NCBI GenBank assembly: GCA_024710805.1
Contig: JANJUB010000125.1
Span: forward strand, 1 to 59,419
Length of the DNA: 59,419 nt
Direction: 5' to 3'
Origin: Fimbriimonadaceae bacterium
GTDB taxonomy: Bacteria > Armatimonadota > Fimbriimonadia > Fimbriimonadales > Fimbriimonadaceae
Shown: one piece after another, positions 43,945 to 51,652 of the stretch
Numbering within the stretch: position 1 is the first letter of the stretch
Layout: every line of letters starts with the position of its first letter
Position numbers and translations under genes: made by a program
The notes under the pieces: generated by a model
Database searches by the model: none
Seen by the model: the letters and a program-made list of their open reading frames with translations, nothing else
What the model was told of the DNA's origin: nothing

Positions 43945-44961
43945 TTATACCGATCCTGATGCGTCTTCGGTGCCCGCGGGCGGGGGGAAGCGCAGAACAA
44001 ATCGGGCGCCGCCCTCGCGTCTGAGTTCGGCATGTACGGTTCCACCGTGTCGCCTCATGATGCGCTCGACGATCGCCAAGCCAATTCCCGTGCCGGGAAA
44101 GTGCTCGGCTGACGCCAACCGGGCAAAGGGCTTGAACATCTCATTCGCCTGGTCGACGTCGAAACCGATGCCGTTGTCCTCGATCAGGATCGCCCCATCC
44201 TCACCACGAACACGAATTTCAGCGGAGACAGTCGCGGTGGTGAACTTCCACGCGTTGTGGAGGATGTTCATAAGCGCCAAGTTCACCATCGACTCGTCGC
44301 CGTGCAATCTGAGCCCGAGTTCCACATCACAGTTGACGATCCTCTCGGGTTCGCGACGCTGCAGTTCGGCAAGGGTCCTTCGGCAGAGCGCCGTGACGTC
44401 AACTTCGTCCCGTTTGAGATGATCCTTACCCACACGAGACAGCGCAAGCAGGTCTTCGATCATCTCGCTCATCTGACGGATTTGCTCGCCCAACTCCTCG
44501 ACGAGCCGATGCGAATCATCATCCAGCGGCCGCTGGCTCAGTTCCGATCGCCGCGCATCCATCGCCCGCAGCGGCCTCCGCAAGTCGTGCGACACGGAAT
44601 AGCTGAACGACTCCAGTTCTTGAATTACGAACTCCAAGTCCCCCGTCCGCTCTTGCACGCGCCGCTCAAGGTCGCGCATGAGTTGCTGGCGTTCTTTCCA
44701 CACTCGGTTGCGCGCCGCGTAGATATCGACGACCTGTTTCCGAATCACCGACAACACCCAATAGAGGAGCGACGCGGTGACCAGCACGTAGCCCGTGCCT
44801 TTGATGATCTCGAAATTGGCGATTTGCCCGGGTTCGGGCACCAGGATCTCGACCAGTCGGCCGGATGTAACAATGTACGCCACGCCGATGGCTGCATAGC
44901 CGGCGGCAAGCCGAAAGTGCCAGCGACGCAGCTTGTCGTCGAGTTCCTGTCCCGAGAGCAT
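43945..44961 (-). CDS. Membrane sensor histidine kinase
   Basis: 338 residues. Two membrane segments (LAAGYAAIGVAYIVTSGRLV, GTGYVLVTASLLYWVLSVIRK) enclose only a short periplasmic loop. A coiled linker leads to HisKA with the phospho-accepting H in SYSVSHDLRRPLRAM, then HATPase_c with the N box in NILHNAWKFT, G1 in IEDNGIGFD and G2 in FPGTGIGLAIVERIM. No response regulator gene is adjacent, so its partner is elsewhere. TATTAG (44970-44975) ends eight bases before the ATG. The small sensor region suggests it senses the membrane or a partner protein. Confidence 0.93.
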   Translation of the reverse strand: MLSGQELDDKLRRWHFRLAAGYAAIGVAYIVTSGRLVEILVPEPGQIANFEIIKGTGYVLVTASLLYWVLSVIRKQVVDIYAARNRVWKERQQLMRDLERRVQERTGDLEFVIQELESFSYSVSHDLRRPLRAMDARRSELSQRPLDDDSHRLVEELGEQIRQMSEMIEDLLALSRVGKDHLKRDEVDVTALCRRTLAELQRREPERIVNCDVELGLRLHGDESMVNLALMNILHNAWKFTTATVSAEIRVRGEDGAILIEDNGIGFDVDQANEMFKPFARLASAEHFPGTGIGLAIVERIMRRHGGTVHAELRREGGARFVLRFPPPAGTEDASGSV

Positions 44962-45003
44962 TCCCCAGTCTAATAGAAACTCCGCCAGTTTGTGACGCGT
45001 TTT

Positions 45004-46296
45004 CTACAAAATTCCAACCGATTCGAGGGTCGCCCGGGCATTTCGCAGGTGGTGGGCCAGCGAGAACAACTCCTCGACTTCTTCGCTTGATAGAAGAGCC
45101 ACGACATCAGGGTCCGCCGCAACGCTCGACTTGAAGTCATGGCCCTCCCATGCCTTTGCCGCATTTCTCTGCGCAACTTTGTAGGCGTTTTCTCGGCTCA
45201 TGCCCTTTCCGATCAGCGCGATCATCACGTGCTCGGAGAACACGAGGTCGCCCATGTGGCGCAGATTCGCCATCATCCGATCCGGGAATACCTGCAGGCC
45301 CTTCAAGATCGTCGTGAGTCGATTCAGCATAAAGTCGGCCAGGTAGCACGAATCCGGGAAGACGATTCGCTCGAGCGACGAGTTCGTGAGATCGCGCTCG
45401 TGCCACGTCGCCACCGACTCCACCATCGCGTGAGCGTTGGCGCGTAGGAGCCGGGCCAATCCGCACACTGTCTCGCTGTTCCAAGGGTTTCGCTTGTGGG
45501 GCATCGCGCTGGAGCCGGTCTGCCCCGCCGCAAACGCCTCCTGAACCTCCAGAATCTCGGTTCGCTGCAGGTTGCGAAGCTCGGTGGCGATCCTTTCAAG
45601 ACCCGCCCCCAACAGCGCAAGCACATTCAGGAAGTGGGCGTGTCGGTCCCGGTTGATAATCTGGGTGCTCGCCGGATCAGCCCCGAGGCCGAGAAGTTCG
45701 CAGACGCGCGCTTCGAGTTCGGGTGGGGTCAAGGCATGGATGCCCACCGCACCGCTCACCTTGCCCACCGCGACGCCGTCGCGGGCGTCTTTCAGCCGAG
45801 CCAGATTGCGGTCGAGCTCCGCGTGCCAGTTGGCGCACTTGAATCCGAAGGTGATCGGCTCGGCGTGGATGCCGTGAGTTCGGCCGATGCATGGCGTGTC
45901 CGCGTGTTCTCGGGCGAGTCGCGCGATCTCCGCCTTCAGCGCTTCCCCGCTGTGCAGCAGCACGTCCGCCGAATCGCGGAGCATCATGCCCAACGCAGTG
46001 TCGATCACGTCGTAGCTCGTCACGCCGAAGTGGATGAACCGCCCCTCGGCACCGGTGGTCTCGGCAAGATTGCGGACGAACGCCATAAGGTCGTGGCGGG
46101 TTTCCTGCTCGATCTCGTCGCACCGCTCGAGCGTAAAGCTCGACCGCTCCTTGATCACCGTGACCGCCTCGGCTGGGATGTTCCCGGCCTCGGCGTGCGC
46201 CTCGCAGATGGCGATCTCGACCGCCTTCCAGGTTTCGTACTTGGCATGGCGAGACCAGATGGCGCGCATCGCGGGGGTAGTGTAACGATCAATCAT
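45004..46296 (-). CDS. purB: Adenylosuccinate lyase
   Basis: 430 residues from ATG 46296 ([14 protein letters not shown]); the longer upstream frame would run through parB. The fumarase-superfamily signature [15 protein letters not shown] is intact. So are the catalytic H in [15 protein letters not shown] and [15 protein letters not shown]. It splits SAICAR and adenylosuccinate in purine synthesis. GGTACCCT (TACCCT 46307-46312) ends ten bases before the ATG. It diverges from parB across 39 bases. Confidence 0.96.
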   Translation of the reverse strand: MIDRYTTPAMRAIWSRHAKYETWKAVEIAICEAHAEAGNIPAEAVTVIKERSSFTLERCDEIEQETRHDLMAFVRNLAETTGAEGRFIHFGVTSYDVIDTALGMMLRDSADVLLHSGEALKAEIARLAREHADTPCIGRTHGIHAEPITFGFKCANWHAELDRNLARLKDARDGVAVGKVSGAVGIHALTPPELEARVCELLGLGADPASTQIINRDRHAHFLNVLALLGAGLERIATELRNLQRTEILEVQEAFAAGQTGSSAMPHKRNPWNSETVCGLARLLRANAHAMVESVATWHERDLTNSSLERIVFPDSCYLADFMLNRLTTILKGLQVFPDRMMANLRHMGDLVFSEHVMIALIGKGMSRENAYKVAQRNAAKAWEGHDFKSSVAADPDVVALLSSEEVEELFSLAHHLRNARATLESVGIL

Positions 46297-46323
46297 GAGC
46301 CCTAAGAGGGTACCGCGACGGGC

Positions 46324-46329
46324 CATAAT
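46324..46329 (+). promoter_or_regulatory. -10 element of parB (leaderless type)
   Basis: CATAAT ends six bases before ATG 46336, with the same sequence and spacing as at the 16925 lipoprotein. The divergent purB -10 (46307-46312) lies 11 bases away on the other strand. Confidence 0.55.
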
Positions 46330-46335
46330 GGCGAC

Positions 46336-47175
46336 ATGCGTCGCGCTCTGGGAAAAGGACTTTCGCAGCTGATCGCTGAACCTACGGATGGGCCGGTCAC
46401 AGAAGTGCGGGTTGAGGATATCACGCCGAACCCGCGCCAGCCCCGGACTCACTTCGACGAGGAGGCTCTCTCCGAACTCGCGGACTCGATTCGGCAACAC
46501 GGCATTCTTCAGCCCATCGTCGTCCGACCGATCGGCAAGGGCAAGTATGAGCTGATTGCCGGAGAGCGGCGGTGGAGGGCTGCCCAACGAGCCGGCTTAC
46601 GGCAGGTGCCGGTGGTCGTTCGCGCCGCCGACCCGAGGGGCTCACTTGAAATCGCCCTCATCGAGAATCTGCAGCGTGCGGATATTGGCGCATTGGAATC
46701 GGCTCGCGCCTATCGACTGCTGATGGATGAGTTCGGCATGACGCAAGAGCAAGTCGCGGATCGTGTGGGCAAGTCGCGCGCGGCAGTTGCGAACACGGTT
46801 CGGTTGTTGCGGTTGCCAGAGCGCATTCTGGCGGCGCTGGAGACCGGAGCAATCACCGAGGGCCATGCCAGGCCGTTGCTCTCGCTCGATTCACCGGCGG
46901 CTCAGTTGGCGCTCTTCGACAAGATCACCCAAGAAGGGCTGAGTTCTAAGGAAGTCGAGCGAGTTGTGCGGCCTGCGGGGCCAAAGCGTCCGCGAAAGCC
47001 GGGAGTGGTCGATGCCTCCGATCCCAACTGGAAGGCGCTGCAGCAAGCCGCGTCAGAACGGCTCGGCTCTCCGGTCCGACTCGATGGCTCTGAGAAAGGC
47101 GGCACGATCTCGATCCGCTTCTTTTCGGAGGAGGACCTCATTCGGATCATGGAAGTGCTGGGCGTGGAGTTGTGA
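46336..47175 (+). CDS. parB: ParB/Spo0J-family chromosome partition protein
   Basis: 279 residues. The CTPase/nuclease-like N-domain has ITPNPRQPRTHFDEEAL, ELIAGERRWRAAQRAG (G-E-R-R-x-R) and ALIENLQRADI (the E-N-x-Q-R CTP motif). The helix-turn-helix is FGMTQEQVADRVGKSRAAVAN, and a C-terminal dimerisation segment follows. It binds parS and loads SMC near the origin. parA is not adjacent, which is unusual for a chromosomal parB, and I see no clear parS in the window. CATAAT ends six bases before the ATG. Confidence 0.93.
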   Translation: MRRALGKGLSQLIAEPTDGPVTEVRVEDITPNPRQPRTHFDEEALSELADSIRQHGILQPIVVRPIGKGKYELIAGERRWRAAQRAGLRQVPVVVRAADPRGSLEIALIENLQRADIGALESARAYRLLMDEFGMTQEQVADRVGKSRAAVANTVRLLRLPERILAALETGAITEGHARPLLSLDSPAAQLALFDKITQEGLSSKEVERVVRPAGPKRPRKPGVVDASDPNWKALQQAASERLGSPVRLDGSEKGGTISIRFFSEEDLIRIMEVLGVEL

Positions 47176-47197
47176 GGACTTGATTCCCTAGCCTCCC

Positions 47198-47273
47198 CTT
47201 GAGGGCGGCGGTTGCGTTGTCCCGCCGCTGTTCACAGCTTCAGCGAGGGCACAACGCATCCCTCACCCACAAG
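47198..47273. repeat. BIME-like pair of REP hairpins (B then A), reaching into the LplA-like gene
   Basis: Left hairpin GCGGCGG/CCGCCGC (47205-47228) with loop TTGCGTTGTC. Right hairpin GCGAGGG/CCCTCAC (47243-47266, one mismatch) with loop CACAACGCAT, then CCACAAG. Outer arms CTTGAGG..CCACAAG mirror the 13275 copy. The element supplies the last codons and stop of the LplA-like gene. Confidence 0.8.
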
Positions 47274-47922
47274 GAGTAGGAGCCAAGTCAAACAACGCAG
47301 CCTCAAGCGCATCTCCCAACCCACTCGCATCCCACTCCGGTGCAAAGGCAACGCTCGGCCGGGCGAACACCCGCTGCGGGTCTACGAGCGGCATGCCGTT
47401 CGGGAGGCTCGCCTGGACCAACACCGCGTGCTGAGTCAGCTTCAGCGCGCAACCGCACACCTTGAGCCCCGTCCGCTCATCCACCACGTCATTCGGAGAC
47501 ACGTGGGCGAAACAGTCGGCGGTACGCCCCCCGGACTTCACAAACCGAGTCTCCTCGGCAAGCGCCGCCGGAACTCCACAAGCGCGCATGGCCGTCACAA
47601 TAGGGCCGATGACCGCTCGATACGCCACCTTGATTGACCGGACATCTCCTCCGATCCAAGCGAGAGGAAGCGCAAGGCCGATCGTCTCGTCGTGACCATG
47701 AAGAACCGCCTTGCCGCCGGTGGGGCGCAGCACGGTCGGAACTTCGCATCCTGGCAACACATCGCGCTCGGCTTGTTGAAAAACTCCCAAGCTGATCCAA
47801 GCGCGGTCCCAGCGATAAACCCGCGCGCCGCCCACACCTTGCTCAGCTGCGGCCAAGAGATCCCGGTCACGATCCATGTTGGTCGGCCCGTCGAGAGCCC
47901 CATCGCGGCAGACAACGATCAT
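47263..47922 (-). CDS. LplA/LipM-like lipoate/octanoate transferase family protein
   Basis: 219 residues from ATG 47922 (MIVVCRDGALDGPTNMDRD); longer starts lie in the promoter. The biotin/lipoyl-ligase fold is seen as VLRPTGGKAVLHGHDETIGLAL (R-x-x-G-G-x-A-V-x-H) and LKVCGCALKLTQHAVLVQASL, whose lysine equivalent is in GLKVCG. A C in DCFAHVSPNDVV may be an acyl carrier. It likely attaches lipoyl or octanoyl groups to carrier domains, but it is shorter than LplA and other cofactor transferases share this fold. TAGAAT (47933-47938) ends ten bases upstream. The 3' end lies in a REP-like element. Confidence 0.75.
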   Translation of the reverse strand: MIVVCRDGALDGPTNMDRDRDLLAAAEQGVGGARVYRWDRAWISLGVFQQAERDVLPGCEVPTVLRPTGGKAVLHGHDETIGLALPLAWIGGDVRSIKVAYRAVIGPIVTAMRACGVPAALAEETRFVKSGGRTADCFAHVSPNDVVDERTGLKVCGCALKLTQHAVLVQASLPNGMPLVDPQRVFARPSVAFAPEWDASGLGDALEAALFDLAPTPCG

Positions 47923-47983
47923 TCTCACCCTGATTCTAGCTTGCCCACATCGTTTGAGATTCTCCAACCGTCTTTGCGGCTAA

Positions 47984-48631
47984 GTGATACCGAGTGCAGA
48001 GCAGTTGTTCGTCGGCCTAGAGCAGACCATCCAAGCGTGGGCAAGATCCCTGGAACTTGCCAGGCGCGAGCCGGATGGCCACCCTTATCGCGTCGCCGAA
48101 ACGACCCTGCGCCTCGCCCGAAAGCTGGGCTACCCGGAAGCAATGCTGGGCAATCTCGTCCATGGCGCTCTGCTTCACGACGTCGGAATGCTTGGAGTCC
48201 CGGAGTCGATCGTCAACAAGCGGGGGAAACTGGAACCGGCGGAGCGCGCCCTCGTGGAGCAACATCCCACCTTTGCCCGTTTACTGCTGGAGCCCGTCGA
48301 AATGCTTCGCGGCGCCCTCGACATCCCAGTCCACCACCATGAGCGTTGGGACGGACGTGGCTATCCTCACGGGCTCACGGGAGAGCAGGTCCCCCTCGCG
48401 GCACGCATCTTCGCCGTCGTCGATGTATGGGACTCGCTCACAACGGATCAGCCATACCGACCCGCGTGGGAAGCCGACGTCGCACGGGAGCATCTCCTTG
48501 AGAACCGTGGGCGACACTTCGACTCCGAAGTCGTAGACGCATTCCTGGTGCTGATGGATGAGCCGAGCGCCGTCGGAGCGGCTGCGCAAGCTCAGCCGCT
48601 CGTGGCCTTTATGCCAGCCAAACGCCGGTGA
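47984..48631 (+). CDS. Stand-alone HD-GYP domain phosphodiesterase
   Basis: 215 residues from GTG 47984; later in-frame starts are possible. Metal ligands are in DGHPYRVAETT, ALLHDVGMLGVPESIV (H-D) and VHHHERWDGRGYPHGLTG (H-H-E-x-x-D-G-x-G-Y-P, the complete GYP loop), then ARIFAVVDVWDSLTTDQPYR. It probably hydrolyses c-di-GMP. A PilZ c-di-GMP receptor gene lies about 2 kb further on. No receiver or sensor domain precedes the HD-GYP. The end overlaps the convergent dapF by 23 bases. Confidence 0.85.
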   Translation: MIPSAEQLFVGLEQTIQAWARSLELARREPDGHPYRVAETTLRLARKLGYPEAMLGNLVHGALLHDVGMLGVPESIVNKRGKLEPAERALVEQHPTFARLLLEPVEMLRGALDIPVHHHERWDGRGYPHGLTGEQVPLAARIFAVVDVWDSLTTDQPYRPAWEADVAREHLLENRGRHFDSEVVDAFLVLMDEPSAVGAAAQAQPLVAFMPAKRR

Positions 48632-49382
48632 ACGAGGTCTCGGCGGGCCCGCTCATGGTTGCATGGCCCGTCGCATCGAGATCGATCCACAGATCGCCCC
48701 CAGGAAGATGCACCTGCACACGGGGGCCAACCAACCCCAAGGAGTAGGCCGCAGCGGCACCGGCCGTAGCCCCCGAGCCACAAGCGAGCGTTATCCCCGC
48801 TCCGCGCTCCCACGTCCGTTGCGTCAGCGTGTCGTGGCCCGTCACCGCGGCAAAGTGGATGTTCGCCCGATCGGGAAACGCAGGATCATGTTCCAGTCGG
48901 GGCCCCACGACCTCAAGCTCGATTGCCCACGGGTCCTCGACGAACACCACAAAGTGCGGGTTACCCACATCGACGAGCACGCCCGTGTATCCCTGAACCA
49001 TCAACTCGCGATGACGGATCTCCGCAACGCCCATCCCTACCGAGATACGATCCGATGAAGCCTGAACGGTCGTCACCCGTCCTCCGGTCTCGATCGCGTG
49101 AGGAGCGACGCCTCGCTCAACCAGCCACTTGACCACGCACCGCAGTCCGTTGCCGCACATCTCCGACTCCGATCCATCGGGATTGAGCATCCGCATGCGA
49201 TAGGGGGCGAGATCACCGGTCTCTACGAAAATTAGGCCATCGGCACCCACGCCAAAGCGACGGTCACACACCGCTTGGGCAAGCGACTCGCGCTCGGACC
49301 ACGGTCCAGAGCGCGCATCCACAAGAACGAAATCGTTGCCGATTCCGTGCATTTTGGTGAAATCGAAGGGTCTAGTCTTCAC
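48609..49382 (-). CDS. dapF: Diaminopimelate epimerase
   Basis: 257 residues. N-terminus FTKMHGIGNDFVLVDA. The two catalytic cysteines are in SEMCGNGLRCVV and ITLACGSGATAGAAAA (usually A-C-G-T-G-A, here A-C-G-S-G-A). It interconverts LL- and meso-DAP for lysine and peptidoglycan. It is the third gene of miaA-hfq-dapF, overlapping hfq by 11 bases, and fits with asd elsewhere in the window. Confidence 0.95.
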   Translation of the reverse strand: MKTRPFDFTKMHGIGNDFVLVDARSGPWSERESLAQAVCDRRFGVGADGLIFVETGDLAPYRMRMLNPDGSESEMCGNGLRCVVKWLVERGVAPHAIETGGRVTTVQASSDRISVGMGVAEIRHRELMVQGYTGVLVDVGNPHFVVFVEDPWAIELEVVGPRLEHDPAFPDRANIHFAAVTGHDTLTQRTWERGAGITLACGSGATAGAAAAYSLGLVGPRVQVHLPGGDLWIDLDATGHATMSGPAETSFTGVWLA

Positions 49383-49629
49383 TGTCGGTCGCCATCTCTT
49401 GGGGCGACTTGTAGGTTCCTACGCTTCGAGAAGGCACGATGCTCGCGATCGCGTGCTTGTAAATCAGCTGCGTTGGCTTGTTGGGCGCATCCAGCAGCAG
49501 CGTAAAGGCGTCGAAGCCGCGCACGAAGCCGCGCAGCTGCACCGAGTTCGAAAGGTAGATCGTCACGCCGACGCCTTCCTTACGAACCTGGTTCAAGAAC
49601 ATGTCTTGCAGGTTGATCGATTTTCCCAT
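49372..49629 (-). CDS. hfq: RNA chaperone Hfq
   Basis: 85 residues from ATG 49629 (MGKSINLQDMFLNQVRKEG); GTG 49635 is the alternative, but GGAG fits 49629 better. Sm1 is VTIYLSNSVQLRGFVRGFDAFTLLL and Sm2 has LIYKHAIASIVPSRSV (Y-K-H-A). The distal face and the short acidic C-tail (QEMATDSED) replace the long tail of enteric Hfq. It binds sRNAs and mRNAs as a hexamer. It sits between miaA (50-base overlap) and dapF, the classic miaA-hfq arrangement. Confidence 0.95.
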   Translation of the reverse strand: MGKSINLQDMFLNQVRKEGVGVTIYLSNSVQLRGFVRGFDAFTLLLDAPNKPTQLIYKHAIASIVPSRSVGTYKSPQEMATDSED

Positions 49630-50506
49630 CTTCACTCCAAAGCAGATCCAGGGCCGTCGCGAGGGCTTCCCCCTCGTCTTCGGCGGAAATCGTGATCAGG
49701 TTAGGCTCCGCACGCAACCACGTTCGTTGACGCTTTGCGTATTGAGCCACCTCGACCTGGGTCGCCTCGATCGCTTCGCTGAGCGATCGCTCCCCATGGA
49801 CCACGTCCCACATTGCACGATACCCGTGCGCGCGCAGTCCTGGGTGCTCCCGCTGGACCCCGCTCAAAATCAATCCGCGAATTTCATCGAGCCAGCCCAT
49901 CTCGACCATCGCTTCGACTCTGCGGAAGATTCTCGTCCGATTCCGCTCCAGCTCGGGCAGGCGAGCCAGCTTGACCTTGCGACAATCGGGAATGGACCAG
50001 TCAAGGGTCGGTAGATCTAGCCGCTCGACCGCACGCTGCACCCGAACACGGTTCTGCAGATCGACTCTCGCGGCCGCCGAGGGATCGCGTGCTTGAAGCT
50101 CGGCGACCAGAACCTCCAAGCTCTGTCGATTCAGTTCCTCACGGCGCCGGGGATCGGGGGCGTCGGCCAGATCCCGGTATCCCTCGAAAAGCGCACGAAT
50201 GTAGTAGCCGGAGCCTCCGACAACGATGGCCCCGCCGGCTTCGGCGAACAGTTGCGGCAACACGTCGGAGACACGCCGGATCCACTCGCCGACGCCAAAC
50301 TCCTCCCACGGATCGACGATGTCGAGCAGGTGGTAGTTGTGGCGGTCGGTGGGCTTCGCCGTGCCGATGTCGAGCCCACGGTACACCTGAAAGGCATCCG
50401 CGTTGATCAGCGGAAATCGTAGTTCAGACGCCATCGCCTCGGCAAGATCGGACTTGCCCGAGGCCGTCGGCCCCATGACCGCAATGAGGATAGGAAGCTG
50501 CTCCAC
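49580..50506 (-). CDS. miaA: tRNA dimethylallyltransferase
   Basis: 308 residues from GTG 50506. The P-loop is VMGPTASGKSDLAEA, with INADAFQVYRGLDIGTAKP (D and Q-V-Y for substrate) and VGGSGYYIRALFEG. The C-terminal region has RAMWDVVHGE and YAKRQRTWLRAEPN (conserved K-R-Q-x-T-W). It adds dimethylallyl to A37 of tRNAs reading UNN codons. GGTAGTCT (50516-50521) ends nine bases before the GTG. The last ~17 codons overlap the start of hfq, so hfq expression is coupled to miaA. Confidence 0.95.
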   Translation of the reverse strand: MEQLPILIAVMGPTASGKSDLAEAMASELRFPLINADAFQVYRGLDIGTAKPTDRHNYHLLDIVDPWEEFGVGEWIRRVSDVLPQLFAEAGGAIVVGGSGYYIRALFEGYRDLADAPDPRRREELNRQSLEVLVAELQARDPSAAARVDLQNRVRVQRAVERLDLPTLDWSIPDCRKVKLARLPELERNRTRIFRRVEAMVEMGWLDEIRGLILSGVQREHPGLRAHGYRAMWDVVHGERSLSEAIEATQVEVAQYAKRQRTWLRAEPNLITISAEDEGEALATALDLLWSEDGKIDQPARHVLEPGS

Positions 50507-50535
50507 GCAGCTTCCAGACTACCGCTTCGCGCCGT

Positions 50536-51141
50536 CTAGGCGGCCTGCTGAGTCAAATACTGGTGAAGCGCGTAGCGCGAGCCGCCAAGGAAGTCGAGGA
50601 ACTCCACGCCAAAGCCCAAGCCGTTTCGGTCCGGATCGGCCCACTTGACCAGGGACAGAGCGCGGATCGGGTTGCCTGCCTCGAACTCCGCCGAGACTTC
50701 GACCAGACTGCCGCCGTCGAGCGATTCGGTGGTCTTTACCCAGGCTCCGCCGATGCTGACATCTTCGGTAACTCCGTTGATAAACAGGATTCTGGCCTCG
50801 CCCTCGGTCTCCACGACCGCACGGATCGTGATGGGAACATTGATGGAGTATCGGGGATACCGGCGACGATCGACGGTTTCCCAGCCAAACGACTTCGCGA
50901 CCAGTTTCCAGCCATCGTTGGTCGGAAAGGCGTCGAGTTCTGCCTCGGCCTTTGAGAACTCGCGTCCGCTCTGAACAATCAGCATGGCGCGGCGGCCACC
51001 CTGCATCAGTCCAGCCTGGCTGTCAGAAGTCATCAGCGTGAAGGGCTCAAGTTCCGTGACCTGACCCGTGATGGCAATCGGAGCTCCATCAACATAAAAT
51101 ACGAGACTGACACTTGCGCCTGAGTTCACCTTTGCCTTCAT
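50536..51141 (-). CDS. PilZ-domain c-di-GMP receptor (YcgR-like)
   Basis: 201 residues. The PilZ domain (~95-195) has the c-di-GMP-binding R-R-R-x-x-R in DRRRYPRYSINVPI and D-x-S-x-G-G in VTEDVSIGGAWVKT. The N-terminal half (SVSLVFYVDGAPIAITGQVTELEP) resembles the YcgR/DUF5634-type beta domain. It probably couples c-di-GMP level to motility or surface behaviour. A ribosome site AGGAAAG lies just before the ATG. The HD-GYP gene 2 kb away is a plausible partner. Confidence 0.88.
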   Translation of the reverse strand: MKAKVNSGASVSLVFYVDGAPIAITGQVTELEPFTLMTSDSQAGLMQGGRRAMLIVQSGREFSKAEAELDAFPTNDGWKLVAKSFGWETVDRRRYPRYSINVPITIRAVVETEGEARILFINGVTEDVSIGGAWVKTTESLDGGSLVEVSAEFEAGNPIRALSLVKWADPDRNGLGFGVEFLDFLGGSRYALHQYLTQQAA

Positions 51142-51196
51142 AGCTCTTTCCTAGGTGAAGTTTCGGCATCTTCCGGCTCCGGGCTCAGGGACACTT

Positions 51197-51230
51197 AGCA
51201 AAACGGGGCAAGCAAGATTGCTTGCCCCGT
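51197..51230 (-). terminator. Intrinsic terminator after the OB-fold gene
   Basis: ACGGGGCAAGCA and TGCTTGCCCCGT pair (12 bp, four-base loop), with TTTTGCT on the minus strand. It closes the aroE-apt-OB-fold unit. Confidence 0.9.
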
Positions 51231-51252
51231 CAACACGCGCGGTCTTGATCGG

Positions 51253-51651
51253 TTACTTGACTTCCTTGATGCCGAAGTCCTTGGTCGTCTTGTCCTTCTC
51301 GTCCTTCGTGACATCGACTTCGAACTTGAAGGTCACGTCGCCGACTTTCTTTTCCTTCGCGAACTTGCCCGTAACCTCGACCGTCACGTCGTCCTTGAGT
51401 TCCTTGTGCTTGCCACGACCGTAGACGCTAATCCGCTCGTCCTTCTCATCGACGAGCTTCATCGTGAAGTAGTCGTTCCCCGCTTTCGAGGTCTTCTGCT
51501 GGAACTTCACCACCTTGCCCTTCACGGTGACGACCTTGCCGTCGAACTTCTCAGGGGTCTTCAGCAGATCGACAATCGTCGCTTTCTGCGCCGCAACGGC
51601 AAGCCCGGCCACCGCCAAGGCAACACCAGAAATCAAGAGAAATCTCTTCAT
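51253..51651 (-). CDS. Secreted OB-fold domain protein
   Basis: 132 residues with signal peptide MKRFLLISGVALAVAGLAVAAQ. A nucleic-acid-binding-type OB barrel follows: DGKVVTVKGKVVKFQQKTSK, YFTMKLVDEKDERISVYGRGKH, DVTVEVTGKF. It is rich in K, D and E. This resembles small exported OB-fold proteins (BOF/YgiW-like), often of unknown role. It starts one base after the apt stop, and TAGAAT (51658-51663) ends six bases before the ATG, so it has both operon linkage and a probable private leaderless promoter. Confidence 0.72.
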   Translation of the reverse strand: MKRFLLISGVALAVAGLAVAAQKATIVDLLKTPEKFDGKVVTVKGKVVKFQQKTSKAGNDYFTMKLVDEKDERISVYGRGKHKELKDDVTVEVTGKFAKEKKVGDVTFKFEVDVTKDEKDKTTKDFGIKEVK

Positions 51652-51652
51652 A

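Noticed and set aside
45004-47175. CRISPR, prophage or transposon in the window
   Set aside because: No spaced direct repeats, integrase, transposase, terminase or terminal inverted repeats were seen here or elsewhere; the REP-like hairpins are the only mobile-like elements.
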